Shown: positions 47,301 to 57,937 of the stretch, one piece after another
Position numbering within the stretch: position 1 is the first letter of the stretch
How the letters are laid out: each line of letters begins with the position of its first letter
DNA from: Heliocybe sulcata
Taxonomy: Eukaryota > Basidiomycota > Agaricomycetes > Gloeophyllales > Gloeophyllaceae
DNA: 64,000 nucleotides
Assembly (NCBI GenBank): GCA_004369045.1
Contig: ML213506.1
Coordinates: forward strand, 1,180,264-1,244,263
Reading direction: 5' to 3'
Position numbers and translations under genes: made by a program
Notes under the pieces: generated by a model
Database searches by the model: none
The model's input: only the letters and a program-made list of their open reading frames with translations
Told to the model about the DNA's origin: nothing

Positions 47301-47671
47301 ATTGCACGCTTCTTGGTGCGCTCGTTGTTGGCATCGACTGAGGCGGGGTTCGTGTCGATCGCTATGGGCGTGATCGGCGGGGGTAAGAGGTTGAATATGT
47401 AGCAGAGGGGAAAGCCGAGCGCAAAACAGTCCCATAACTGCGTGACAGGATCCGTGGACTGGCGCGACAAGTCTCGGGGAGATGAGATGGCAAAATAATC
47501 AGGAAAAGACGGTAGTCGCATTAGACGAGCGCGTAGGGCGGAACATTGCTGATACAGGGAGGTGGAAGAGGAGGCGGCCTTATTGAGTAAAGTATTGTGG
47601 GCGACAGGTGTTTCAATCTGAAAGCCAGCGTTGGAGACGATGGACTTTTTGCGACCAGCGACTGAAGTCAT
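44337..47671 (-). CDS. cdc24: Cdc24-type Rho guanine nucleotide exchange factor
   Basis: Activates Cdc42 at sites of polarised growth. Seven exons (47204-47671, 46913-47152, 46683-46856, 46469-46555, 46276-46368, 45738-46215, 44337-45685) give 962 residues. The order of domains is that of Cdc24: a calponin-like N-terminus (LYQQCSALRARLMRLPSFPD, DPVTQLWDCFALGFPLCYIF); a DH domain at about 218-400 (IREMVETERKYVQDLEVMQ, LPAFLIKPVQRICKYPLLLD); a PH domain at about 400-560 (VFLFEKIILCCKEA, RIFLNNVTQAAP, EQLKQWEAAINRLI); a Ser/Pro-rich linker; and a C-terminal PB1 domain at about 880-962 (VKVKVHFHEDIFVIQVPKS, VKYRDEDGDMVSLGSTEDVQ), which binds the Bem1-type scaffold. The start at MTSVAGRKK is the only ATG that keeps the frame near the domain. 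Nothing is missing. Confidence 0.93.
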
Positions 47672-50023
47672 GTCGAGGGGCGTGAAGGAGGTCGGCGTGC
47701 CGAGGGACTGTAGGGAGGAAGATGAGTAGCGATGCTGATTCGTCCCACGTTTCAATCTCCGCCTACGACCACGGCACAAACAGCGACAAACTCCATCACG
47801 CCTCTGCTTCGCGTAGCCGTAACAGAACTCTCTCTCCCGCGACAAACTCTAATTCTACAATGTTTTATCCATGCTCTCCTCCCAGTACATGGCCAAGCTT
47901 TGCTTTCGATGATTCCTAGAACCTGCGCTGGAGCAACCTCCCGCCTACTTCCCGTTCTGGCCCCTCCTCTTCTCAGTCGAACGGATCCGGACCAATCATC
48001 ACTCTGCGCCCGTGTGTCTCGCCTCTGCTGTGCTGATGGCGCTCTAGGCGACATTCGCTCTTGGAGCTAGCAACTTGCCCCCCAGTTCAGCCGATATTGC
48101 CATCCTCTATGACGCCATCTACCTTCCATGACATTTGTACAGCGACAGATGGGTGAGAATAACATCCAGGATGGTTTTGAAATACCACCTTATCATCGCC
48201 ACCGGTCAGACGGCTTGTGGGTGCCAACGTCAGGACAGAAATACTTCCGCTCCGCTCTCACGACCCATGCTGTAAATTGCTGTAAGAAGGAACCCTCTTC
48301 TCTCGATACAAATGTTTTCTTCCTCGTTACTGCGTCACTGTGCTATTTGAGCGCCGCTATACCACGGTTATCGTTACATACACACTGAGGAACTCATAGC
48401 CAATGCTTGAAATAAGCGTGTCGTGCTTCCGTTCACATCGACATGCTATAACTTTAAGACGCATTCACCTGCTCACCCTCGGTCTTGAACTTTAAGGCCT
48501 GGCTTCCTCAGAGGAGAAGCAGGACTTGCGGAGCGTACGCAAAGCCTGGCCTACAGTTAATGCGATGCAGGTCAGTACGCCTGACATGGATTTGCGGAAC
48601 TCTTGTAGAGCCCAAGAGAGCCCCCGCCGCCCTCCCGAGTTGCAGCCAAGGATCTTGGAGATTAACAGATTGCCTTAGGCATCATCATTCTCCAAGCCTT
48701 GTCCTTTAGCGAGTCCGGCAGCTGTAGTTAGTTGATTGATTGTAACAGAAGGTGTACCTTCTACTATAGCGCGACCTGTCATGATGACTGAGGTCCATGA
48801 TGACTGAGGTCCGATGACTCTGGCACATCATGATGATCCAACTCTTTCCCTGATGGCGGAGGACTGCGAGGATTTCCGTCATCTTATCGGGACGGAAGAG
48901 TGATGGTTAGTGCGCAAAGCCAAGATAAAATATGAATTACCAAATCTGCAAAAACCTTGCAAGAGCTGTCCAGAAAACACTGGCAGCACTGACAGCGCAG
49001 ATGGCGAACAAAATCCGTTACCGGCGGCAATGTCAAAATCTGTGGAGGTCCCAGAAGTGAAGCATGCAGACTAACACGAGTTGAAGCGAACATGAACCTG
49101 CAGACAAATCCTTACGACCGGGTCTGCTGCCTTGCCCCCGATCTCCAACAGCACCATCCTCCATCCGGCACAATAGTGAGGCACGCACTGCAAAGGGGCT
49201 TGGAGGCCTTGAAACGTCCTTCATCGGTAAGGCTGCGCAGGCATACTTGACGTACAACATCGACCTAAGAAATTTGACTGCAATAGTGAGGCATCCAACC
49301 AAACCTTGGAAGACATCGGATGAGCTGAACCCGCGATGACCCCATTATAGTCACCGTGATATTGAGGAAGACTGAGCCAATAGGCGATATAGGACAGGAA
49401 CTTTCCGATTACCATTCCATGAAAAATTCAATGGCAATGAATGCCAACATGGCGGAATCGCGAGCACCGAGATAGGCCATATACGCGCGACCGAGCTACG
49501 TCCGTACCGGTGCGATGGCCTCTATGTCCAGCTATATATGAAAAGGGAGGTGCTGTGTAGGTTTTCCGAGAGGCTATGCGGACACCATATCCCTCACCCG
49601 GGAGTAATGAAATCCTTGGCGAAGATTGGTCGGACACGGTCGCATAACGCCAGGGCAAAAGACGCGTGTAGTATCCATCTGTCCAAATGAACTGGAAGAT
49701 GAATGATGAAACCTGCGCTATAGAACGCATTATCTCGAGCGCTCTGCGAGGTCCCTGGGGCCATCGAGCATCCCGAGACAACCGGGCATTCCGTTGGCGT
49801 GCGACGGGAGGAGGATTCCGCAGAAAAACGGTAACAGCGTACGACCAGCATTATATATGCAAGAAATCAGTTCGTTCAAGAGACTGAAATATTGACTTTG
49901 CGTATTTCTTGAACGCCCTAATTAGAGTTGGAACTCCGCCGCAAAACAAACGCCCGGACCTGATTCGCTGACGCGCTTGGGACTCCAACCACCACTGGCA
50001 CCTATACCTTCTGGCCAAGACCC
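47672..50023. other. intergenic, about 2.35 kb, divergent promoters
   Basis: It lies between the divergent cdc24 (-) and rap1-like (+) genes. Short frames show no domain. A CT/CA-rich stretch before the cdc24 start looks like its leader. Confidence 0.45.
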
Positions 50024-52793
50024 ATGGCACCCACCCGAAGCAATAACCGTCGCGGTCAACGCGCAAGGGAGAATGAGCGCGCCCAAGGAGTCGAAGGAGA
50101 TGGCGAGTCTACGGGCGAGCTGTTCTTGGAGCCGATGATGGGCACGCCCCTGCCGTTATACATCGAGAAAGATGTCGAGGACAGAGATGAACTTGTCGAA
50201 CTTGTGGTGGTACGTTCATCTTGTAATTATAGGATCATCAGAAGCTAGTGTACGTTACTGCTCGAATCGATCCAGCCTTGTCGTGCTCGATGGAATGCGA
50301 TGAAACAAGGGGGCGTAACGCGCTGAAACGGTGGCACGTGAGACTTCAAGAGACTGACATCTGTCCGTCCATTAGGCAAATGGAGGCATTGTGGCGCCTA
50401 GTTACAGTGCGGTTCCTTATATTATCGGTATGTCGGATCTATATCTTGTCGTTCCCTAGTGAGAAGCTTAACACAAAACCGCTGACTTCTGCTCAAATAG
50501 TTGATCCGCATAAGGAATCCGGCCAAAACCTGTATCGCCAATATGTTGGCAAGAAAGGCAAGATGGTCCTGGACGCCAGGTGGATCCGAGAGTGCGTCAA
50601 GGCAGGCGCTCTTCAGACATACCAGACGAACTTCGCAGGATGTAAAGTGAACGGTAATGAGCAGTAAGCACTGCCCGTTGTCGCATACGAAAGTCCCGTT
50701 ATGAAGTCATGTTTAGAGTCGGACAACCTGAAGTCCAGTCCCTTGCTCCCACTACGGCGGTGAACACATCTCCGAGGCGAAGCACGCGACAGCAGACCCA
50801 GACTACTCAAGCTCAGGTTCAGGCCCATCCTCAAGGGCAACCGATGCAAGTCCAAGCTCAGGTTCCAGTGCAAGCCCAGATGCAAGTGCAGCCACAACCT
50901 CCCGCTCATGAGATGACTATGCAGACCGGTCAAGTCGCTCAAGATCAAGCCGCGCAACCGCAACCACCCCCGCACATGATTGCGCCCCAGCCTGTACCTG
51001 CTCAGGGTGCACCATATCCCCACGCTCCCTTTTACCCGTACCCAGTTATGCATCCTCATCCTGGCGTCATTCATCCTGCCGCTGCAGCCCCCCCGCAGTC
51101 ATGGCAAGCGGCGAATGGGATCGCACCTCAGCAGACGCATATGTATGACCAGGCAAGATGGGATGAATATCACCGTCATATGCCTCCGCCCAACGCTATG
51201 ATCGCGCCGCAGCCAGGGTACGATTACAGGTACAGAGATGACCAGGCTCAGGCTTGGGGCGTCAGCGGGGTTGGAGGCACCAACGAATATTATCAGCAGC
51301 CGGTAAGGAAAGTCCCACATGGGCAGGTTTTATAGGTTAATGAATATATTCAGCAGTACGAGCAAACGTACGAGCAACCGCAGCCGTATGCTAGCGAACC
51401 TCAGGCCGGCCCTTCTACGTCCAACGATATTGCTATGGCGGATGACTCGGAGAGGACAAGAGGACGCAAGAAAAACCGTCCTCCGGTACGTTTTCGCCAC
51501 ACTGGTAGCTTATTTATACCTCACGTCATTGCAGCATGCACAGCCTGCTCCTCCCGCATCGTCTCTGGTCGTTAAACCCCGGAACCCAGCGCCACGATCA
51601 CCGACTCCTCCGACTAGAGTGATCAAGAGTACATACGGAGGGAACTTATTCACCGCCGACGATATTGATTACCTCAAGAAATACATTGACTACTGCCAGG
51701 AGCAAGGACTGGTTCTGAGGTCATTAATTCCAAAGCGCTGTGTCTAGTGCTTCTCTAACTGATGTTTCAATAGTCTTCGCGAGATTTGCGAGCGTATTGC
51801 TGTCAAAGTGAGTTCCATGTTCTGAGCCGACTGTCGAATATCAAACTGACTTGCAATCGTATAGGCTCCCCACCACACGTGTGTATCCAGTACATCAGTG
51901 ATTGCGTCCAATTGAGAGCCAATCGACTTGCCAGATTCTATTCCTGGCGCCGTTATTGCAACAAGCACCAGATCCGACTTGGCGGATATGCTATGGACGT
52001 CGATAGGTCCCCGTCACCTGGAGGCGAAGGCGATGAGGACCCAGTCATGGAGGAACCCACCCGCCACGGAGTCGGGGCAGCAGCAATTCGGGCCGCTCGT
52101 CAGCGTGCACAGCAAGAAGCTCTTGCATCTCGGACTCGCTCCCCAACGCCACCACGGTCCCTGTATAGGAGTACCACGGGAAAAGGAGTGGCGTTCACGG
52201 AGGAGGATGTGACTTTCTTGGTTCGCTTCCTGGCATATCGAAAGTGAGACTCCGCGCGTCATACTGGTTTTTGGTATCCAGCTGATATCTGCATAGGTCT
52301 CAAGCCCGCCTTGATATGGTCGTGTTCTGGAAAGATGTCGCTGCCAAGGTTTGCCCTCCTTTTTTCCGTTCATGAGCTGAGACCTGAAAACAGCCGTAGG
52401 CCCCGCATCACTCACGTGCATCTTGGATGAAGTTCTGGCGACGGCACAAACATGAGCTCGAATACTCTGAGGCTACCGGTGATGAGGACCCTCTTCCAGT
52501 ACCGCCAGAGAAGAAGATGCGATACAGTAAGGAAGACGATGTATTGTTGGCCCAGTTCTTTGCGAGTAGTCATGAAGGAACGTCCGATAAGGTCTTTCAG
52601 GACTTCTCCAAACTGGTGAGTTTACATTCGCTATATACATCTGACCAGACAGAAACTTATTGCCCGTGTTGTGCAGCATCCCCACCATCCATGGAAGGGT
52701 TGGCAAGAACACCACCGTATCCACAAGGCAAAGATCGACCATATGATTCGACGCATTCAGAACGGCCAACCCCCTGAGGAGGAGACCGCTTAG
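50024..52793 (+). CDS. rap1: Rap1-like telomere protein: BRCT plus three Rap1-type Myb repeats
   Basis: Shelterin-type telomeric protein. Twelve exons (50024-50209, 50376-50427, 50501-50653, 50707-51302, 51354-51485, 51535-51719, 51774-51807, 51865-51878, 51935-52243, 52297-52348, 52400-52615, 52677-52793) give 681 residues. A BRCT domain at about 37-125 is visible in LPLYIEKDVEDRDELVELVV, NGGIVAPSYS and MVLDARWIRECVKAG. A Gln/Pro-rich linker fills about 135-400. Three Rap1-type Myb modules follow: LFTADDIDYLKKYIDYC with APHHTFYSWRRY (about 411-466), FTEEDVTFLVRFLAYR with APHHSRASWMKFWRRH (about 537-588), and RYSKEDDVLLAQFF with HPHHPWKGWQEHH (about 610-663). No C-terminal RCT domain is seen. 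One exon is 14 nt. Known Rap1 proteins have one or two Myb units. Confidence 0.85.
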
Positions 52794-53121
52794 GTGCCCC
52801 TTCCCTCGAGTATACTCTCCGATTAGTCCTACTCTGCCACGACCCAGCAGGGACTCCTGCTCAGCGCTCAGCGCTCATGCCTTGTATTATCCTCAGCTTA
52901 CTAGTCTATACTATACACATGTCTTCTACAAGAAGTTATACTCGTCATGTCCCGGTATACAACTGTGGCCCATGTCGTCATCAATAGTGTCGTGGGAATG
53001 CTGTATTGACTTTCCCGAAGCGCCTCGGCCGTAAACTTAACGTACTTTTCTAAGTTCGAGCGCCCGACTGCTGGATTGCTTTGCTGTCTCGCATCTCGTC
53101 TGCTACGATTGACTGCTGACC
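52794..53121. other. short spacer
   Basis: 328 bp holding the 3' end of the rap1-like transcript and the promoter of the next gene on the same strand. No other gene. Confidence 0.5.
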
Positions 53122-55168
53122 ATGCCAGAATCAGTCGCTCAACGTATTGTTCCCGGAGCACCCCCGCCAGCACCGCTGTCAAAAACTCAAAAGAAGAAGC
53201 GGAAAGCTGCTAAGAAGCCGGGTGACGCGACCGCTGAATCTCCAGTGGTAGCCATCCCTGACGCGACAGCCGCTGCTCTCACTGAAAAGGCCCCTGAGGA
53301 GTCTGATATTAAGGAAGGGGCAGTCGCTCCTGAGCTTGTGGCGAAGCCTGAGTCGGAGGCTCCGCAAAGCGAGTTCAAACCGGGTCCTTCAGTTGAACTG
53401 ACGCAGAAGAGGTTGAAAGCAGTGGGCAAGAAGATTGTAAGCTATCAGCTTGTACTCCTTTACTACTACGAGTACCACTTCACGAATATGGAGGATGAGG
53501 AACGCTGATGTTACCTATGATTGAATCTCGCACTAGGCCCGAATCCACACTTATTCATCCAAACCTCCTGAAGAGCTCAACGACGACCAGAGGAAGACAC
53601 TGAAAACTCTTCCTGGTCTTGAGGCAGTGCAGAAAGAGCTTGAGGAGATCAAGAAGGCGCTTGAGGTTAGTTCTTTGCATCATCCGTCGCACAGTACAGC
53701 GGCCTTAGATTGGTGCATAGACCCTTGAGCAAGAGACTGCTCAAGACGAAGCCCTGAAAGCTGTGAAGGCAAGACAGGCTGAGGAACAAAGAATAGCCGA
53801 GGCCGTCGCGGAAACTGAGGTATATCCATTGGTCTATGCGTGGCCGCTGCTAACGACAAATAACAGAGAGCCTACGCCGCCAGAACTGCGGAACTTTTGG
53901 CTCTCATTCGCTTACCTTCCCTATTATCAGCTGGGCATCCTTCTACCACGGCTTTGCAGCTAGATGATGCGGAAGGATCGGCAGTGTACTCTGCTACTGA
54001 TGTCCTCCTTGGTGAAGACCACGATGGGAAGCAACACATCATCAGCGGTTTCTTCACGAGTGAAGGCGAATTCAACGGCGTCCACTGTAGGTTCCCTGAC
54101 TAAAGATGGCCCGTGCTTTTACTGAGCATTACTCAGTCTCGCGCCTCCTGGAGATTACCAGGACGCACCTCAACCCGCCTGAGCCTGCATCTAGCGAGCC
54201 CGAGGAGGAAGATGTCAGCCCGGAAGAGCCCATCTCCGAGGCCGCTGTTAATGGACATGCTACGGAGCCTCCTGTCGGTGTCGCTGGGGTGCCCTCATTC
54301 GCGCCTGCTACTGGTGGTTTTCATTTCATGCAAGACAGTGAATTGGAGGGACCTTCCTTTGAGCCTGAGGAGAACGACCAATGGACTGGTGCCCCCGAGG
54401 CTGCTCCTGAAGCTGCGCTCGAGGCTGTGGTAGAAGAAGTCGTCGAGACCGTCGAGACTGTCGAGGTCAACGGCGATGTTGTCGTAGAGGAGTCCATTAC
54501 AGTTGCCATTACTACTGAGGAGCCAGTAAGTGGACCATAATTGATATCTCACATTACTCTAATACCTTGGTCAGGCCGCTCCTGCGGTTGATGAGGGTGT
54601 CAATTGGGCTGATGATGAGGAGGGTGGCCTGCCATCTCTTGCCGGTTTGCATGCCAAGTTCGGTACGTCAGGTACAGGCACTCCTGCTGAGGAATCTGCC
54701 TCGCCTGCGGAGGCGGCGGTGCCGTCCGATGGTCCTCACGGGAACGGAGCACCCCAGCCAGGCGAGGATGGCTTCGTGCCCACGCGAGGCGGGAGGGGTA
54801 GAGGAGGCAGGGGTAGAGGGGGCGACCGTGGTGGATTCAGAGGTAGGGGCGGTGACAGAGGCGGCTTCCGTGGTGGTGAGGGCCGTGGTCGTGGAGGATT
54901 CAGGGGCGCATTCAGAGGTGAAGGCGGTGAGAGGGGTGGCCCTAGGGGAGGTGGGTGTCCTGCGCCAGATTTTCATTTCTTGTCTGATGGTTCTGCACCA
55001 GGTTACCGAGGAAGGGGCAGTGGAGAAGGCGAATGGAGAGGCGGTCGCGGTCGACCTCGCGGTGACCGGGGAGGTTAGTCATGTCCAAGTTTACGTCTCG
55101 CGACACATCTGGAGTGCTGATCCGCTCGTATAGGTTTCCATGAAGCGCGTGGTGCACCGCCGGCATAG
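53122..55168 (+). CDS. Caprin-like coiled-coil RGG-box protein
   Basis: Eight exons (53122-53436, 53537-53665, 53721-53819, 53867-54086, 54137-54525, 54575-54950, 55002-55073, 55134-55168) give 544 residues. The order resembles animal Caprin-1: a Lys-rich start (KTQKKKRKAAKK), a coiled-coil segment (KRLKAVGKKI, LEAVQKELEEIKKALE, EQETAQDEALKAVKARQAEE), an acidic middle with GGFHFMQDSELEGPSF, a Trp motif (EGVNWADDEEGGLPSLAGLH) and a C-terminal Arg/Gly region (GRGGRGRGGDRGGFRGRGGD) expected to bind RNA. Caprin-1 binds mRNA and stress-granule proteins in the cytoplasm; that role is inferred from architecture only. The last two exons are short (72 and 35 nt) and finish the RGG region. It could instead be an unrelated RGG protein. 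Confidence 0.7.
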
Positions 55169-55955
55169 GAGGCTGGCTCCAAAAGGGCATAGTTTGCTCA
55201 TAAAATATTCGGATGTTACCTCCTGCTTTCAGCCTTGCTATCCATCTGCTCGGTCGTGTGTACCGCTTTGACTCGTTTACATAACGCGCTCGTTAGCGGC
55301 TCACTTCTTGGTGTTATGAGTGACGTGCTTACCGTTGGTCAGATTCGTCTCGTTTATCTGAGGAGATCTGATGAACCGGCGGTAAGCTTGCGGTAGACGC
55401 ATGGTGGCGCATCGCCGCAGGCATGAGTACGTGGAGCGCGGACTGACCGGTGTTCATGAACATCCTGCGATTTCGCTCGCATCAAGCAGTGCAGTGATTC
55501 TCCTTGAAATCGGCTGAAGTACAGAACTCTCAGCGACCGCAGCAGCCTTGCGTTAAATGGGACCGTCGTCGGGTAGAACTCCGTTCCTTTCTCATCATTA
55601 GGGTATTGATCGCTCCCGCGCTATACAGTGACCAGTAAATAGCAGATGTGTGGTCTGCAATGAACATTCATCAGGTTCGGGAACAATGCACCCCCCGGCC
55701 AGGCCCTAAATGTGCAGCTGCACAGCCGCCGGGGTGTTCTTTCGGATCGGGCGTCGACCACGTGGACAATATTGCCGTGCGGGGCGCAAAGGCGGGATCC
55801 GGCCCTGTCCATCTCTCTAACAGCGCCGAACAGTAACAGCGCCGAACAGTCTATACCAGCTCCTTAGAGCCACAAGCCAAGATACCTCCTACATAGGCTA
55901 CACCATTCCCTAAACCTCTCCTTTACTTGTCTATGTTACATTTTTATCAGCCATC
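55169..55955. other. intergenic, about 0.8 kb
   Basis: It holds the 3' flank of the RGG gene and the promoter of the carrier gene. No other gene is seen. Confidence 0.45.
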
Positions 55956-57329
55956 ATGACCACTGCATCGAACAGCCAGCCGTCTCAGGAGGCTTCTAAG
56001 GCGACATCTGAAGCTGAAGCTGGTGCCCAACCCAAGACTAAGATACAGTGGCTTAGTCCCCAAGTGACTTCGTACTTCATTGCAGGAGGGTGTGCTGGTG
56101 CCGCCTCGAGAACAGTCGTCAGTCCTCTGGAAAGGTTAAAGATCATCCAGTGAGTCCCGCAATCCGTAATCCACGACTTCGGGCAAAATTTGACAGTGGG
56201 CTTCCATTCCTCAACAACGATTGCTTCAATCGATGCGTGTAGGCAAGTCCAGTCGCAGCATAGCGACAAGCAGTACAAGGGTGTGTGGAGGAGTTTAGTG
56301 CGGATGTGGCAAGAGGAAGGCTTCAAGGGTTTCATGCGGGGCAATGGAATCAACTGTTTGAGGATTGTGCCTTACAGTGCGGTTCAATTCACAACCTATG
56401 AACAGCTGAAGAAGGTAAGCTTCAAAACCTCCGTTGATTGACGTTCGACGTTAAGTTTTCCAGTGGTTCACGCGTAACGGAAGCACTGCTCTGGATACGC
56501 CAAAGCGTCTGGCCAGTGGCGCCTTGGCTGGTATCACCTCTGTTTGTCAGTCATAGCACCCATCAGTCTGTTTAGCCTCACTGAACCCGCCCTTCGCGGA
56601 CCTTCCATGCCTCATAGGCACAACATACCCTCTGGACCTTGTTCGCTCGCGTCTGTCAATCGCCACTGCATCCATTCCCCTTTCCGCATCCGCTCCGCAG
56701 GCCTCGACCTCGGCTGTTAAACCGACCCTGACCTCGGGGTACCATACGTCTTCGGCGCGTTCAGCAGTCAAGATGAGTATGTGGACTATGACGTTACAGA
56801 TCATGCGAGAAGAAGGCGGGGTCCGGGCCCTCTACCGCGGAATGGTTCCGACGGCTATGGGCGTCGCACCGTACGTAGGGATAAATTTTGCATCGTACGA
56901 AGCTCTGCGGGGAGTTATCACACCTCCTGGCAAGACCACCGTAGTGCGAAAGCTGACTTGCGGGGCTTTGGCAGGTGAGCGAAGTCAAGCTATGAGTTCG
57001 AGAAGATCGGTTGCGGATAACGAACCCAGGCTCAATCTCGCAGACTCTGACGTATCCCTTTGATGTGATACGAAGAAAAATGCAGGTCACGGGGATGGCT
57101 TCCGCGACCAAATACAACGGTGCTCTGGACGCTTTTGTGACCATTGGTCGGACCGAAGGGCTACGCGGACTGTACAGAGGGCTTTGGCCTAACCTTCGTG
57201 CGTCAATCGTGATATTTTCTCATGGCAGCATCTGACACGCCTGCTGGGATCACAGTCAAGGTTGCGCCGAGCATCGCAACGTCATTCTTCACCTATGAAC
57301 TCGTCAAGGAGTTTCTCGGTGCAGCATAG
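55956..57329 (+). CDS. mitochondrial carrier (SLC25), closest in pattern to yeast YPR011C
   Basis: Inner-membrane solute carrier with the three-fold repeat. Six exons (55956-56149, 56243-56414, 56464-56545, 56618-56974, 57030-57197, 57256-57329) give 348 residues. Each repeat has its signature: SPLERLKIIQ, YPLDLVRSRL and YPFDVIRRKM. The segments FMRGNGINCLRIVPYSAVQF and YRGMVPTAMGVAPYVGINFA follow repeats 1 and 2. The repeat-1 segment IAGGCAGAASRTVVSPLERL and the RGNG(I/L)NC(L/I)RI motif fit yeast YPR011C, which carries adenylyl sulfate compounds, better than the ATP/ADP or coenzyme A carriers, but substrate assignment from motif alone is weak. The repeat-2 loop is extended by a Ser/Ala-rich insert of about 30 residues. 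Confidence 0.9.
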
Positions 57330-57937
57330 CCTTGTTTCAGAGAACATCATCTCTGAAGTAGGGGTCGGCTGCGACGGTCATAGATGGGAATTGTGCGTAT
57401 AGATGGACATAAGTAGCTGCCTTTCTTTGCGGACGGATATCAAGCTTGTTTTATATTAGCACAGAAGATCCAGTAGTACATAGATCAGGAGCGGAATTCC
57501 AATCTTAAAGGCCATCTGATGGGGTGGTATTCTGAACCGGGGCACATGGGGAATGTGCGAAGTCACCGGCCGGCAAGCGGAAGCCGACCGTTAGGGAATA
57601 ATGAAGCCATCTACCCGAGCGTTGTAGTCCCTTTATCTCTTCTCAACGCCTGCTTGTGCGGCATTTCCTCCTTCTTGCAAGGCATCTGCGGCGAGAGCGC
57701 TCGTATTTCATGCTTGGGCTCTCAGAAAAGCATTTACTCTGGGTTTAGTGGGTCAGTAAGCGTTGTTCCCATCACGTCTGTTCGCTGACCTCGCTGTATC
57801 CGCATTGCTGCGCTGGCGCTCCTACCAACCATCCAGTGCTGCTCTCGGAAATTCCGCCGTCGATATTGCTTTCGACGCTACATATAACGTTGCCTATCAC
57901 GTTCGAGCTGGGTTCGATCTGATTACACGCCCACATC
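57330..57937. other. intergenic, about 0.6 kb
   Basis: 3' flank of the carrier gene and upstream region of the RhoGAP gene. No other gene is seen. Confidence 0.45.
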
